Source: Pseudomonadota bacterium | GTDB taxonomy: Bacteria; Pseudomonadota; Gammaproteobacteria; Burkholderiales; SG8-39 | NCBI GenBank assembly: GCA_947455195.1 | Contig: CANGMI010000010.1 | Coordinates: 1 to 64,000, forward strand | Reading direction: 5' to 3' | DNA length: 64,000 bases | Shown: piece by piece, positions 7,117-16,044 of the stretch | Layout: each line of letters opens with the position of its first letter | Numbering within the stretch: the first letter of the stretch is position 1 | The notes under the pieces: model-generated | Told to the model about the DNA's origin: nothing | Seen by the model: only the letters and a program-made list of their open reading frames with translations | Databases searched by the model: none | Position numbers and translations under genes: made by a program

Positions 7117-8159
7117 TGCGTGCGGCCTCGCCGCGTACGCGCTGGCATGGCAGGCTGTTCTCGATGAAGGCTCCGCTCGTCCTGCGGCGAGTCTTGTCCG
7201 TGGCGGCCCTGATGCCGGCCTTGTGGCTGTATCCGCACACGGCGCATGCCCAAGCGGGTGCCGCCAAGCCGGTTCGCCTCATCGTGCCCTTCGCGGGTGG
7301 CGGTGGCACGCCCGATTCGGTTGCGCGCATCCTCGCCCAGGCGCTTTCAACACAGACCGGACACAGTCACGTCGTCGACAATCGTCCGGGGGCCAACGGC
7401 CTCATCGGGGCCGAGCTTCTTGCACGCTCGCCACCCGATGGCAATACGCTCATGGTCGTCTCGACTTCGTTCGTCATCAACCCCAGCATCTATCTGAAAT
7501 TGCCCTTCAACATGGCCACCGACTTCGCGCCGGTGACCAATCTGTGTGCGGTCGACGGACTCTTCCTGACGGTGAACCCCACGGTGCCGGCACAGACCCT
7601 GCAGGACTTCATCGCCTGGCTCAAGCAGCCCGGTACACGCGCCTCGTACGGTACGCCGGGCATCGGCAACAGCCTGCACCTCGCGACCGAGATGTTCAAC
7701 AACCGGGCTGGAACCACCATGGTTCATATCCCCTACAAGGGCTCGGGTCCGGCCATGGCTGCGGTCATTGCCGGTGAAATCCAGACCATGTTCATCACCC
7801 CGCCTCAGGCCATTCAGGGCGTGAAGGCCCGGCAGATCCGGGCGCTGGCCTATACCGGCAAGACGCGCGCACCCTACATGCCCGAGGTACCCACCATGGT
7901 CGAGGCGGGTCTGGCCAACATGGTCCTCGACGGGGGCTGGTTTGCGCTCTTCGCCCCGGGCGGCACGCCTGCGCCGCTGGTGGCCAGCATCCATCAGGAC
8001 GTTCGCAAGGCACTGGAGACGCCGATGGTGCGCGAGCGCTTCGAAGCCATGGGGGTATCCCCGGTGGGCAACCCGCCTGCCGAGTTTGCGAAGTTCATCG
8101 AGTCGGAAATTGCCACCTACGCACAGCTGGTGAAGCTCGCAGGAATCAAGCCCGAATAG
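7116..8159 (+). CDS. Bug-family periplasmic binding protein, 347 aa
   Basis: TTT-type receptor with signal peptide (cleavage TAHA/QAG at about residue 49), then VRLIVPFAGGGGTPD, VVDNRPGANGLIG, PPDGNTL and VHIPYKGSGPA. The start at 7116 shares a base with the stop of the cupin gene and has AAGGCGAAG before it; an internal ATG at 7164 would give a shorter but adequate signal peptide. It is followed after 85 bases by a second Bug gene in the same direction, so two receptors seem to be made with one cupin enzyme. No permease subunit is present. Confidence 0.92.
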   Translation: MRAASPRTRWHGRLFSMKAPLVLRRVLSVAALMPALWLYPHTAHAQAGAAKPVRLIVPFAGGGGTPDSVARILAQALSTQTGHSHVVDNRPGANGLIGAELLARSPPDGNTLMVVSTSFVINPSIYLKLPFNMATDFAPVTNLCAVDGLFLTVNPTVPAQTLQDFIAWLKQPGTRASYGTPGIGNSLHLATEMFNNRAGTTMVHIPYKGSGPAMAAVIAGEIQTMFITPPQAIQGVKARQIRALAYTGKTRAPYMPEVPTMVEAGLANMVLDGGWFALFAPGGTPAPLVASIHQDVRKALETPMVRERFEAMGVSPVGNPPAEFAKFIESEIATYAQLVKLAGIKPE

Positions 8160-8244
8160 TCTTGTACTGCTGCGTTGCACCCCTTGGCCGGGGCACCCTG
8201 GCGAGCAACCGCCCGCTGCCCTGTGCCCGTCACGAGGAGTCATC

Positions 8245-9231
8245 ATGATCGGTCGTCCCCGCATTCACCCGCTCGCCGTGCTGTTGCTCACCCTGCCTCT
8301 TGTTTCGCTCGAGGTGCGTGCGCAGGCCTGGCCATCGAGACCGATCAAGATCGTCATTCCCGTCGCTGCGGCTGGCGCGATGGATCCGCTCGCGCGGGCG
8401 GTTGCTGCGCGCCTTTCGGAGATGTGGAAGCAGTCGGTGCTGGTGGAAAACCGGGTGGGTGCCAACGGCATCATCGGTGCCGACTACGTGTCGAAGGCGG
8501 AACCCGACGGGTACACGCTGCTCATGTCGGAGGCATCCCCTTTCGTGATGAGCCCGCACCTGTATCGCACACTGCCCTTTGATGGTCTGGCCGGATTCAC
8601 GCCCATCACCCAGGTGTCGCGGGTGCCCTGGGTCATCGGCATCAGCGCTGCCGTGCCGGCCAATACGCTGCAGGAGTTCGTGGCCCTGGCCAGGGCACAG
8701 CCCGGCAAGCTCGCCTACGGGTCATTTGGTCTGGGGTCTTCCGTGCATGTTCGGGTCGAGCAACTGAAACAGGCGCTCGGCATTGATCTGAACCATGTGC
8801 CCTACAAGGGAGCCGGCCCGGCGATGAACGACCTGCTGGGTGGCCAGATCGCGATGGTCATGATCAGCCCGGGTCTCGTGGAGCCCCATGTGCGTACTGG
8901 CAAGCTCCGCATGATCGCCGCCACGACGCCCGAGCGCCTCGCCGCCTTGCCTGCCCTGCCTACGGTTGCCGAACTGGCCGTGCCGGGATTCGAGGCTGGC
9001 ACCTGGTTTGGCATGTTCGGCCCCCCGCGGTTGCCTCAGGACATTGTCATTCGCGTGCATGCCGCGATGAAGGTCGTGCTGGGCAGCCCGTCCTTCCAGC
9101 AGCAGTTCATCTCGGGCAACTGGATGGTTCCCTCCGACCTCGACACCCCCGAGCAGTTTGCCCGGTTCATGCGGACTGACTTCGAGCGCTGGGGCCAGGC
9201 AATTCGTGCTTCGGGCGTGTCGGTCGATTGA
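8245..9231 (+). CDS. Bug-family periplasmic binding protein, 328 aa
   Basis: TTT-type receptor. The signal peptide ends at EVRA/QAW (about residue 28). Family marks: WPSRPIKIVIPVAAAGAMD, VENRVGANGIIG, EPDGYTLL and NHVPYKGAGPA. A GAGGAG sits before the ATG. It is the distal gene of a cupin - Bug - Bug run and converges on a deacetylase gene at 9292. The glycine loop VPVAAAGAMD is changed from the usual PFPPGG, which may mean a different ligand from its neighbour. Confidence 0.93.
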   Translation: MIGRPRIHPLAVLLLTLPLVSLEVRAQAWPSRPIKIVIPVAAAGAMDPLARAVAARLSEMWKQSVLVENRVGANGIIGADYVSKAEPDGYTLLMSEASPFVMSPHLYRTLPFDGLAGFTPITQVSRVPWVIGISAAVPANTLQEFVALARAQPGKLAYGSFGLGSSVHVRVEQLKQALGIDLNHVPYKGAGPAMNDLLGGQIAMVMISPGLVEPHVRTGKLRMIAATTPERLAALPALPTVAELAVPGFEAGTWFGMFGPPRLPQDIVIRVHAAMKVVLGSPSFQQQFISGNWMVPSDLDTPEQFARFMRTDFERWGQAIRASGVSVD

Positions 9232-9291
9232 CCGGAAGGTAGCTGGGCGGCCGGCCGATCGTCCTGGAGTGCCCGGGGAAGACGCGCTCGA

Positions 9292-10227
9292 TCACGGCGC
9301 CCCGTCGGTGCCGAAGCGCTCCAGATAACTCACTTCCTTCATGCGGCGCGCGAACACATGGTCTGCGAGCTCGTCATGGCGGGCTACCCAGATGTCGCGA
9401 TGTGCCGTGATGTGCGACAGAAGCTGGTCGAGCATTGCGGCCATCAGGGGGCGACCGCCGAAGTTCCCGTGCATCGTGATGTTGAGGACCGATCCGGGTT
9501 CGTCCCGGTACAGAAAATCGAACAGGTCGCGGTGGCAGCGCAACCAGTCATCAGGCGCGCCTCGCAGCACCCGGTTGTCGGCATAGTCGCTGTGCGGGAT
9601 GGCCGCCATCGTGCCCTTGCGCGTCTTCACCAGGCAGGGCAGGTCGAGGTAGTTGTAGTCGCCATGCCAGCGCATGCCCTCCGCGGCCAGCAGGTCGGCC
9701 GTCCGCTCGGTGGTTGCAAGGGTCGAACTGAGCCAGCCCGTGGGCCTGACGCCACCGACCCGCTCCAGGATATCGAGCGAACGCTGGATGATGGCGCGTT
9801 CGGCCGGTTCATCGAGCCCTGACAGCACTTCGTCCTGGGCGTAGTTGTGGCCCGCGATCTCGAAATCCGAGGCCACGATGTGGCGAACGGTGTCGGGAAA
9901 GAGTTCGGCCGATCGGGCATTGATGCAGACGGTTCCGCGCATGCCGTGCTTGCGTGACACCCGGATCAGCCGGGCAATACCCGCTCGCCCGGCGTAGCTC
10001 GACCACTGCACCCCGGCCCGGTCGACGGTGCCCGGCTTGGGCGGACTGGTCATCGGCGAGTAGGGCGGCGCGACGCCCTCCGACCAGTTCTCCATCAGGA
10101 AGGTCAGGAGGACAACCATGCGTGTGTTGCCGGGCCAGAGTCCTGCAGGGCCTTGGCTGGTTGGTCTCTGGTTCTTCGGCGCTGCCGGGGCGGTGGCACG
10201 GGGCCGGGTGGTCGATCGGGTACCCAC
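9292..10227 (-). CDS. PuuE-like polysaccharide deacetylase-family protein, 311 aa
   Basis: NodB-fold barrel of the carbohydrate esterase 4 superfamily, nearest to the allantoinase/PuuE branch by its layout. The first metal-site aspartates of true deacetylases are replaced in FLMENWSEG. Conserved pieces are IAGHNYAQDE (metal His), PTGWLSSTLATT, and MHGNFGGRP near the C terminus (catalytic His). I choose the GTG at 10227 because CAGGAGAA precedes it; the next ATG (10119) begins inside the first strand. It ends a minus-strand block behind two Bug receptors. No signal peptide is seen, so it should act in the cytosol, probably on an amide rather than a polysaccharide. Confidence 0.82.
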   Translation of the reverse strand: MGTRSTTRPRATAPAAPKNQRPTSQGPAGLWPGNTRMVVLLTFLMENWSEGVAPPYSPMTSPPKPGTVDRAGVQWSSYAGRAGIARLIRVSRKHGMRGTVCINARSAELFPDTVRHIVASDFEIAGHNYAQDEVLSGLDEPAERAIIQRSLDILERVGGVRPTGWLSSTLATTERTADLLAAEGMRWHGDYNYLDLPCLVKTRKGTMAAIPHSDYADNRVLRGAPDDWLRCHRDLFDFLYRDEPGSVLNITMHGNFGGRPLMAAMLDQLLSHITAHRDIWVARHDELADHVFARRMKEVSYLERFGTDGAP

Positions 10228-10286
10228 GGTTGTTCTCCTGGTGTTCGATGATGGATGCGCAGACAGGCTGCGGCGTGTGGCGCCCC

Positions 10287-11285
10287 TCATTCGGGGCGAA
10301 TGCCAGCCTGCGTGACGATGCGTCGGAATGTCTCGACGCTGCCGCTCAACTCTTCTGCAAAGGCTTCAGGGCCTCTTCCCTCGACCTCGAAGCCCGCCGC
10401 CTCGAGGCGTGCCTTGACCTCCGGTGCTTCGATGGCCGCGAGTATTTCCGCGTTGAGGCGCCGTACGATGGGCAGAGGCAAGCCAGCGGGCGCGAGAAAG
10501 CCCGCCCAGGTATCGGGAACCGCGAAGCCTGGCATCCCGTTCTCGGCGACGGTGGGGATGGCCGGGACGCTTCTCGCACGGTGCGACTCGAGAACGCCCA
10601 GTGCGCGCAGGCGGCCCGTCGCGATGTGCGGTGCGACGTTGGACAGGACGAGGATGGCGGCTGGAATCTGCCCGCCGAGGAGGTCGTTGAGGGCGGCAGA
10701 GCCGCCTTTGTAGGCCACATGGGTCAGCGTCAGGTTGCCCGCCTGGGCCAGTGTCAGTCCACCGATATGCTGCGAGGTGCCCACGCCCGATGTCCCGTAG
10801 GTTGCCGACGCCGGGTTGCGGCGCATCAGGTCCAGCAGTTCGCTGACCGTTCGAACCGGGGCCGAGGCGGGGACGACGATCACCTGAGGCGCGGTGCCGA
10901 CGATGCTGACTGCGGTGAAGTCACGCACCGGATCGTAGGGCGTTCCCTTCGCGAAGAACTGGATGGTGTGGTGCGAGGGGCCGAAGTTGGCAAGCAGGGT
11001 GTAGCCGTCAGGCGTGGCGCGCGCGACGACCTCGCAGCCGATGGCGCCACTGGCGCCCGGCCGGTTGTCGATGACGACCGCTTGCTCCAGTCGCTGGGCC
11101 AGTTTCTGTCCGACGGTTCTGGCTACCGTGTCCACGCCGCCACCGGCGGCGTAGGGCACGACGATGCGGATTGTCCGCGCTGGCCAGGTCGGCTGGGCGA
11201 AAGTGGCCGAGGCCATGATCGCCACAAGAACGCCTGCTGCCCAGGCGGCACGCCGCCGGGGGCCAGGCACGCGGCATCTTGTCAT
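10287..11285 (-). CDS. Bug-family periplasmic binding protein, 332 aa
   Basis: TTT-type receptor: signal peptide ending ATFA/QPT, then WPARTIRIVVPYAAGGGVD, VIDNRPGASGAIG, TPDGYTLL and THVAYKGGSAA (Ala in place of the usual Pro of VPYKG). GGAGGAG lies before the ATG. It follows another Bug gene by 36 bases and precedes a deacetylase gene by 59 bases, all on the minus strand, so one transcript is likely. Confidence 0.93.
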   Translation of the reverse strand: MTRCRVPGPRRRAAWAAGVLVAIMASATFAQPTWPARTIRIVVPYAAGGGVDTVARTVGQKLAQRLEQAVVIDNRPGASGAIGCEVVARATPDGYTLLANFGPSHHTIQFFAKGTPYDPVRDFTAVSIVGTAPQVIVVPASAPVRTVSELLDLMRRNPASATYGTSGVGTSQHIGGLTLAQAGNLTLTHVAYKGGSAALNDLLGGQIPAAILVLSNVAPHIATGRLRALGVLESHRARSVPAIPTVAENGMPGFAVPDTWAGFLAPAGLPLPIVRRLNAEILAAIEAPEVKARLEAAGFEVEGRGPEAFAEELSGSVETFRRIVTQAGIRPE

Positions 11286-11321
11286 GCGGGTCTCCTCCAG
11301 GGGCGAGTCGGGTCGCCCTGC

Positions 11322-12371
11322 CTAGTCGAGCGTTGCCCCCGAGACCCGGATGGCCTCGCCGAACCGCGCATGTTCCGTACGCATGAAGGTCGCAAACTCT
11401 GCCGCGCTCGAACCGATGGCGGTGATGCCCAGATCGGCGAGGCGTGATCGCACCTCGGGGCGGTGCAGGGCGCGACCGATCTCCGTCTCGAGCGTGTGCG
11501 CAATCTCCGCCGGCGTGCCGTTTCGCACCATGAAGCCCCACCAGGAGCGCGACACGAAGCGTGTGCCACTGCTGGCTTCCGCAAAGGTGGGCACTTCGGG
11601 CAGCATGCCGCTGCGCTGCTCCGCGGCGATCGCAAGCGCCATGATCCGCCCGGCGCGCACCTGCTGGACCGCTGCAGGCATGTCGGTGAGCATCGCGTGA
11701 ACGGCTCCACCCATCACGTCGGTCATGGCCTGTGGGGTACTCTTGTAGGGCACATGCACCATGTCGAATCCGTAGGTGCGCTTGAGCATCTCGAAGGCCA
11801 GATGCCCCGAGCTGCCGTTGCCGAATGACGCATACGAGTAGGCGCTGCCGCGACTGCGTGCCACACCGATGAAGTCCGCCCAGGTGCGCCAGCCCGTACC
11901 GTTGCTGGCCACCAGGACGTGCGGGTTCTCTGCGGCCAGTGAAATCGGCACCAGATCGGTCCAGGTGTCGTAGGGCAGCGCTCGCATCAGGTGTGCATTG
12001 ATGAGGTAGCTGGACGCGTTGACGAACACGGTATGTCCGTCGGCCGGTGCCTGCACCGTGGCCATGGCACCGATGACGGTGCCACCACCCGGACGGTTCT
12101 CGATCAGGAAGGGCTGCTTGAGCGAAGCCGACAATTGCTCGGCAACGAGGCGAGTGACGGTTTCTGCAGCGCCGCCGGGCGCGTAGGGCAGGATGAACCG
12201 GACCGGGCGTGCGGGATAGGCACTGGCGCCCTGGGCCGATGCCGCCATCGGCACGAGGCCGAGGGTCAGTGCAGGACCTGCGAGCGTTGCAAGCGTTCCG
12301 ACCGCCGTGGCGAGGCCTGCCCGGAATGCGCGCGATGCGAAGGAGGCCATGAGGCTGCGGTGCGCCTTCAC
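11322..12371 (-). CDS. Bug-family periplasmic binding protein, 349 aa
   Basis: TTT-type receptor with signal peptide ending MAASA/QGA, then YPARPVRFILPYAPGGAAE, IENRPGGGTVIG and VHVPYKSTPQA. The start is the GTG at 12371, whose GTGA overlaps the stop of the HdrB-like gene; an ATG at 12350 is the alternative. Coupling to an iron-sulfur protein is unusual for a binding protein and suggests that the ligand is the substrate of that Fe-S enzyme or of the deacetylase upstream. Confidence 0.91.
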   Translation of the reverse strand: MKAHRSLMASFASRAFRAGLATAVGTLATLAGPALTLGLVPMAASAQGASAYPARPVRFILPYAPGGAAETVTRLVAEQLSASLKQPFLIENRPGGGTVIGAMATVQAPADGHTVFVNASSYLINAHLMRALPYDTWTDLVPISLAAENPHVLVASNGTGWRTWADFIGVARSRGSAYSYASFGNGSSGHLAFEMLKRTYGFDMVHVPYKSTPQAMTDVMGGAVHAMLTDMPAAVQQVRAGRIMALAIAAEQRSGMLPEVPTFAEASSGTRFVSRSWWGFMVRNGTPAEIAHTLETEIGRALHRPEVRSRLADLGITAIGSSAAEFATFMRTEHARFGEAIRVSGATLD

Positions 12372-13198
12372 TGGCGGGGTTTTGCCCGCAACTCGGGCAG
12401 TATCTCGCGCCGCACGAAATCCTCTCCCGCTCGTGCGATACGGTCGGCCCCGATGCGTGCCATGAGGTCGTCATCATCCACGGCCTGCTTCCACTGGCCG
12501 TACTCGTCGGCAAAGTCGAGGCCCATCGCCCGGGCGAGCAGCGAGACGTAGTTCACGACCTCGAACGACTCGGTGGCGGCAAACCCGCACAGGAGTCGCT
12601 GGCAGGAGTGGAAGACCGTGACGAGGGCCTGCACGTCATGTTCGCGCGCCAGGGCTAGCGTGCGCCGGTTCGCATCGGCATGGGCGGCCGGCACGCGTGC
12701 GATGGCCGAACACATGTGCCCCGGCGCCTCGTAATCGACCGGCACGACTTCGATGCCAGGAATGAGTTCGAGCAGGCCTGCAACGAGGTTTGCCGCAGGC
12801 ACCTCGCGAAAGCCCACATGCTGATGCACCATCACCCGCATCTCGATCGGGTGCACGAGACGAGTGGCGAGGCGCTCGCGGTTGGCGTGCAGCATCTCGG
12901 TGATGTGACGCACGTCGAATTGCGGCGTCGCCTGATGCTGCATGAAGTGATCCATGTGGATCTGGCACGAAGGGCACCAGGTCACCAGATCGTTGCCGAT
13001 GGCGTTGAACTTCTCGACCGTGCGTACGGCCATGCCTTCGGCGGCTGCCAGATGGGCATCCTTGGCAGTACCGCAGCAGTACGAGGCTCCCCCTGCAGCC
13101 CTCGCCTCGATGCCGATCGCCTCGAGCAGCGCCACGCTGGCGCGAATGATGTCGCCATGGCGCACCATGTTGCAGCCATACCAGAAGGTGACTTCCAT
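12368..13198 (-). CDS. HdrB-like CCG-domain iron-sulfur protein, 276 aa
   Basis: Similar to subunit B of heterodisulfide reductase and to GlcF/GlpC-type CCG proteins. The first CCG motif is complete: C9, then C41-C42-G (SYCCGTAKD), then C75-P-S-C78, fitting C-x31-CC-x32-C-x2-C for a non-cubane [4Fe-4S] cluster. The second motif is degenerate: only FHSCQRLLCGF in the C-terminal half, with no CCG. The ATG at 13198 shares a base with the stop of the deacetylase gene (TGATG). The likely partner is the HdrC-like protein at 15428-15928, but they are not adjacent. Role: electron transfer or a redox step on a small molecule; not membrane-bound. Confidence 0.85.
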   Translation of the reverse strand: MEVTFWYGCNMVRHGDIIRASVALLEAIGIEARAAGGASYCCGTAKDAHLAAAEGMAVRTVEKFNAIGNDLVTWCPSCQIHMDHFMQHQATPQFDVRHITEMLHANRERLATRLVHPIEMRVMVHQHVGFREVPAANLVAGLLELIPGIEVVPVDYEAPGHMCSAIARVPAAHADANRRTLALAREHDVQALVTVFHSCQRLLCGFAATESFEVVNYVSLLARAMGLDFADEYGQWKQAVDDDDLMARIGADRIARAGEDFVRREILPELRAKPRQ

Positions 13199-14121
13199 CA
13201 GCGAGCGCCGGTGGGCCCGGAGGAGGCCTCGGCCAGCGTGCCTGCCGGCAGCGAGATGCAATGCCGCGCGATGTCGCCCGGGCGAGTGAGCCAGACCCGA
13301 TCGAAGTGCGGATTGGCGAGCATGCGTCGCAGTCCGTCACGCAGGGCACGCAGACGATGCGGCTGACCGAAGATCATGGTGTGCAGCGAGATCGCGAACA
13401 CGAGGGGCTGGTCTTCGCTCTGCTCGACCATCTCCTCGAACTGCCGCACGCAGGTATCCATGAACTGCACCGGATCATGGTGCAATTGCAGGATAGGTAC
13501 GAAGTCATTGGTTTCGATCGGGTAGGGCACCGACAGGAGCGGCCCCGAGCGGGTCTGCATCCAGAACGGCTGGTCGTCACAGGGCCAGTCGAGCACATAG
13601 CGATAGCCGGCTTCCTGCAGAAGGTCGAGCGTGACGGCACTGGGCATCATGAGCGGTGTCATCCAGCCACCGGGTGCCGTGCCCTCGTGGGTGCGAATGG
13701 CATCGGTGGCCTGTGCGATCAGTTGCCGCTCCTCATCCTCGGGCCGGTGGCCGGGCTTCTCCGAATTGGTGCGGCCGTGACCGACGATTTCATGTCCGGC
13801 CGCACGAATGCCCGCCATGACCTCCGGATGCGTGTCGTACAGGTAGCTGTTGGTGAGGCAGCAGGCGGGCAGGCCCAGTTCCTTGAAGAGTTCAAACATC
13901 CGCCACACACCGACTCGATTGCCGTACTCGCGCCACGACCAGTTGCGGTGGTCGGGCATCGGCAGCGCCCCACCCAGCACCGGACCCACTTCCATGCCGT
14001 AGCCGAAAGTCTCGACATTGAGCGCGATGTACATCGCCAGCCGCTTGCCGCCTGGCCAGTGGTAGTCGGGCCTCCGGGTAATCGGACTGAAACCGAAGCG
14101 GTGGTGGGTGGGCAGGACCAT
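13198..14121 (-). CDS. PuuE-like polysaccharide deacetylase-family protein, 307 aa
   Basis: Second NodB-fold enzyme of the window. The start MVLPTHHRFGFSPITRRPDY has GGAGA upstream. Motifs: ALNVETFGYG where true NodB proteins have the first Asp pair, EIVGHGRTNSE (metal His), GGWMTPLMMPS, and SLHTMIFGQPHR (C-terminal His). Length and motif order fit allantoinase-like PuuE and related urate-pathway enzymes, which hydrolyse an amide bond in the cytosol. It is first in the minus-strand run deacetylase - HdrB-like - Bug - Bug - deacetylase and diverges from the NMT1-like gene across 152 bases. Confidence 0.86.
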   Translation of the reverse strand: MVLPTHHRFGFSPITRRPDYHWPGGKRLAMYIALNVETFGYGMEVGPVLGGALPMPDHRNWSWREYGNRVGVWRMFELFKELGLPACCLTNSYLYDTHPEVMAGIRAAGHEIVGHGRTNSEKPGHRPEDEERQLIAQATDAIRTHEGTAPGGWMTPLMMPSAVTLDLLQEAGYRYVLDWPCDDQPFWMQTRSGPLLSVPYPIETNDFVPILQLHHDPVQFMDTCVRQFEEMVEQSEDQPLVFAISLHTMIFGQPHRLRALRDGLRRMLANPHFDRVWLTRPGDIARHCISLPAGTLAEASSGPTGAR

Positions 14122-14273
14122 GGTTGATTGTCTCCGTGTGCGGATCACGTAATATGCCAGAGCCTGTGAGGAAGAGGGCAGATGCCTTGTGAACGGCGAG
14201 GCGCTCGCTGCCCCGATGTTCGATCCGCGTCGTTTCGATTCGATATGCCTTTCGTGCCTGGAGAGACTCCGCA

Positions 14274-15422
14274 ATGAATGTCCGGATGATGCTTGCGCGT
14301 TCCTGTTTCGACCAGCCGGTGACGGCCTCCGGGGGCGCACGACGAACCGCCCTTGTGCGCATGGCAACGAAGATTGCCACCGGGTTCATGGGTGCCCTCG
14401 TTGCAGCAGGCGCACTCATGCTTGCCAGCCCCACGGTCGTCGCGCAGGAGACGCCGGCGGCGAGCGGCCCTCTCACCCGGGTACGGTTCACCCTCGACTG
14501 GCGTTACGAGGGGCACATGTCCTACTTCATGGCGGCCAAGGCCAAGGGTTATTTCGAGCGCGAGGGCATCGACCTCGTGCTCGATTCGGGCGCCGGCTCC
14601 GGTGCCACGGTCAATCGGGTGGTCGGCGGTTCGCATGACATGGGCGCCGCCGACATGAGCACGGTCATCGAGTTTCTCGGCAACAACCCCGGGCGCGGCG
14701 AATTCCAGGCCGTGTACCTTCTTTACAACCGGTCGCCCTTCATCATCCAGACGCTCAAGAGCACGGGCATCCGTACCCCCCAGGATCTGGCTGGCAAGCG
14801 CATGGCGTCCCCGGCCTTTGATTCGGTCCGCAAGGCGTTTCCGATCTACGCCAAGGCGATTGGCATCGATCCGGCCTCGGTCACCTGGAGCACGGTGGAC
14901 GTTGCCTTGCGCGAGACGATGCTCGCCCGCGGCGAGGTCGATGCGGTGCCCGGTTTTGAACTCGATCGTCTGACGCTCATCGATCGGGGTGCGAAGGATG
15001 CGGACATCGTCACCTTCTCCTATGCCGATGCCGGTCTGCGTCTCTACAGCAACGTCATCATCGCCAGTCGTCGCATGATTGCCGAGAATCCGGCCGCCAT
15101 CGCCGGAGTGCTGCGCGCGGTCAACCGCGCGCTCATCGAGGCCATCGACAATCCGGCTGAAACCGTCAAGTACACCCGCCAGTTCGACCCGCTGGTGAAT
15201 GAGCGCATCGCCCTCGAGAAGCTGCGCATCATGCTGCGTGTGGTCGATACGCCGTTCGCACAGAGCTACGGCCTGGGGGCCATCAACAAGGTCGATCTCG
15301 AACGGCAGGTCGATGACATTTCGGCGGCCTTCAACCTGAAGACCCGGCCCAATGCCGACTTCATCTTCAATTCGAGTTTCCTGCCACGCAAGGCCGACCG
15401 CGTGCCGCGCCAGGGGCGCTGA
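14274..15422 (+). CDS. NMT1/SsuA-like ABC substrate-binding protein, 382 aa
   Basis: Periplasmic binding protein of the THI5/NMT1 group (nitrate/sulfonate/pyrimidine-precursor type): LDWRYEGHMSYFMAAKAKGYF is the signature first strand and helix, followed by GSGATVNRVVGGSHDMG and later PQDLAGKRMASP. A signal sequence ends at about residue 60 (TVVA/QET); the n-region is long if the ATG with GGAGAG upstream is used, and an inner ATG at 14361 would shorten it. No permease or ATPase lies nearby, so it is an orphan receptor. It is inserted, in opposite orientation, between the HdrB-like and HdrC-like genes. Confidence 0.88.
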   Translation: MNVRMMLARSCFDQPVTASGGARRTALVRMATKIATGFMGALVAAGALMLASPTVVAQETPAASGPLTRVRFTLDWRYEGHMSYFMAAKAKGYFEREGIDLVLDSGAGSGATVNRVVGGSHDMGAADMSTVIEFLGNNPGRGEFQAVYLLYNRSPFIIQTLKSTGIRTPQDLAGKRMASPAFDSVRKAFPIYAKAIGIDPASVTWSTVDVALRETMLARGEVDAVPGFELDRLTLIDRGAKDADIVTFSYADAGLRLYSNVIIASRRMIAENPAAIAGVLRAVNRALIEAIDNPAETVKYTRQFDPLVNERIALEKLRIMLRVVDTPFAQSYGLGAINKVDLERQVDDISAAFNLKTRPNADFIFNSSFLPRKADRVPRQGR

Positions 15423-15427
15423 ACTGC

Positions 15428-15928
15428 TCAGTCGTGCCAGGCCGCGATCTCGGCATCGGTCATCTGCAGGCGCGCAAAGGCATTGATGCGTCTGAAGAAC
15501 TGCGTGTCCTCGCGGCCATGGATCTGAGCCGGTGCATCGATCGACCCGCAGGCGGCCATGTGGGCGACACGCACCATCACCATCGCGTCGATGCCCTCGG
15601 GACAAACGGCAGCACAGCGTCCCGAATGACTGCACACGTTGACCCAGTCGAGTGCCTCGGTGTTGCCAGCCTTGCCGCGCAGCAGGTCGAGGATGCCTCC
15701 CACCACCTGCGTTGAATCGGCCCCGGGCAGTGACGCGCCATAGGGGGTCATGGGGCAGGTTTCGAAGCACTTGCCGCAGCTCGTGCACCGATCGAGAACG
15801 TCGGCGGCGGTCGCGCGCAGCCAGGAGCGCATTCGATCGCCCTTGGCCATCGCACGCGTTCCGGCTGACGGTGTCTCAGGGGATTCGCCTGATGCGGAGT
15901 GGTGGGCAAGAGGCTCTGGCGTCGGCAT
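15428..15928 (-). CDS. HdrC-like 4Fe-4S ferredoxin-type protein, 166 aa
   Basis: Small iron-sulfur protein of the HdrC/GlpC kind. Cluster 1 is complete: C48-TS-C51-GK-C54-FET-C58-P. In cluster 2 the second ligand is Ser: C99-SH-S102-GR-C105-AAV-C109-P, which could make a labile or 3Fe-type cluster or use Ser as a ligand. Start at MPTPEPLAHH (15928); longer readings are not protein-like. The natural partner is the HdrB-like protein at 12368, now separated by a deacetylase gene and a plus-strand binding-protein gene. It ends six bases from the convergent end of that gene. Confidence 0.86.
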   Translation of the reverse strand: MPTPEPLAHHSASGESPETPSAGTRAMAKGDRMRSWLRATAADVLDRCTSCGKCFETCPMTPYGASLPGADSTQVVGGILDLLRGKAGNTEALDWVNVCSHSGRCAAVCPEGIDAMVMVRVAHMAACGSIDAPAQIHGREDTQFFRRINAFARLQMTDAEIAAWHD

Positions 15929-16044
15929 GGTGTCGTCCCGCGTGTGACATGCTCGCTGAGTGTACCGCGCGATAACGGGTTGGGGCCGCGTGGATTCCTG
16001 TCCGTGGCTCCCTCGTGCTGGACGCAGGCCAGGCTGCCCCGAGT

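Noticed and set aside
14145-15788. A 547-codon minus-strand frame opposite the NMT1-like gene
   Set aside because: It runs antisense through two supported genes and ends in no recognised domain.
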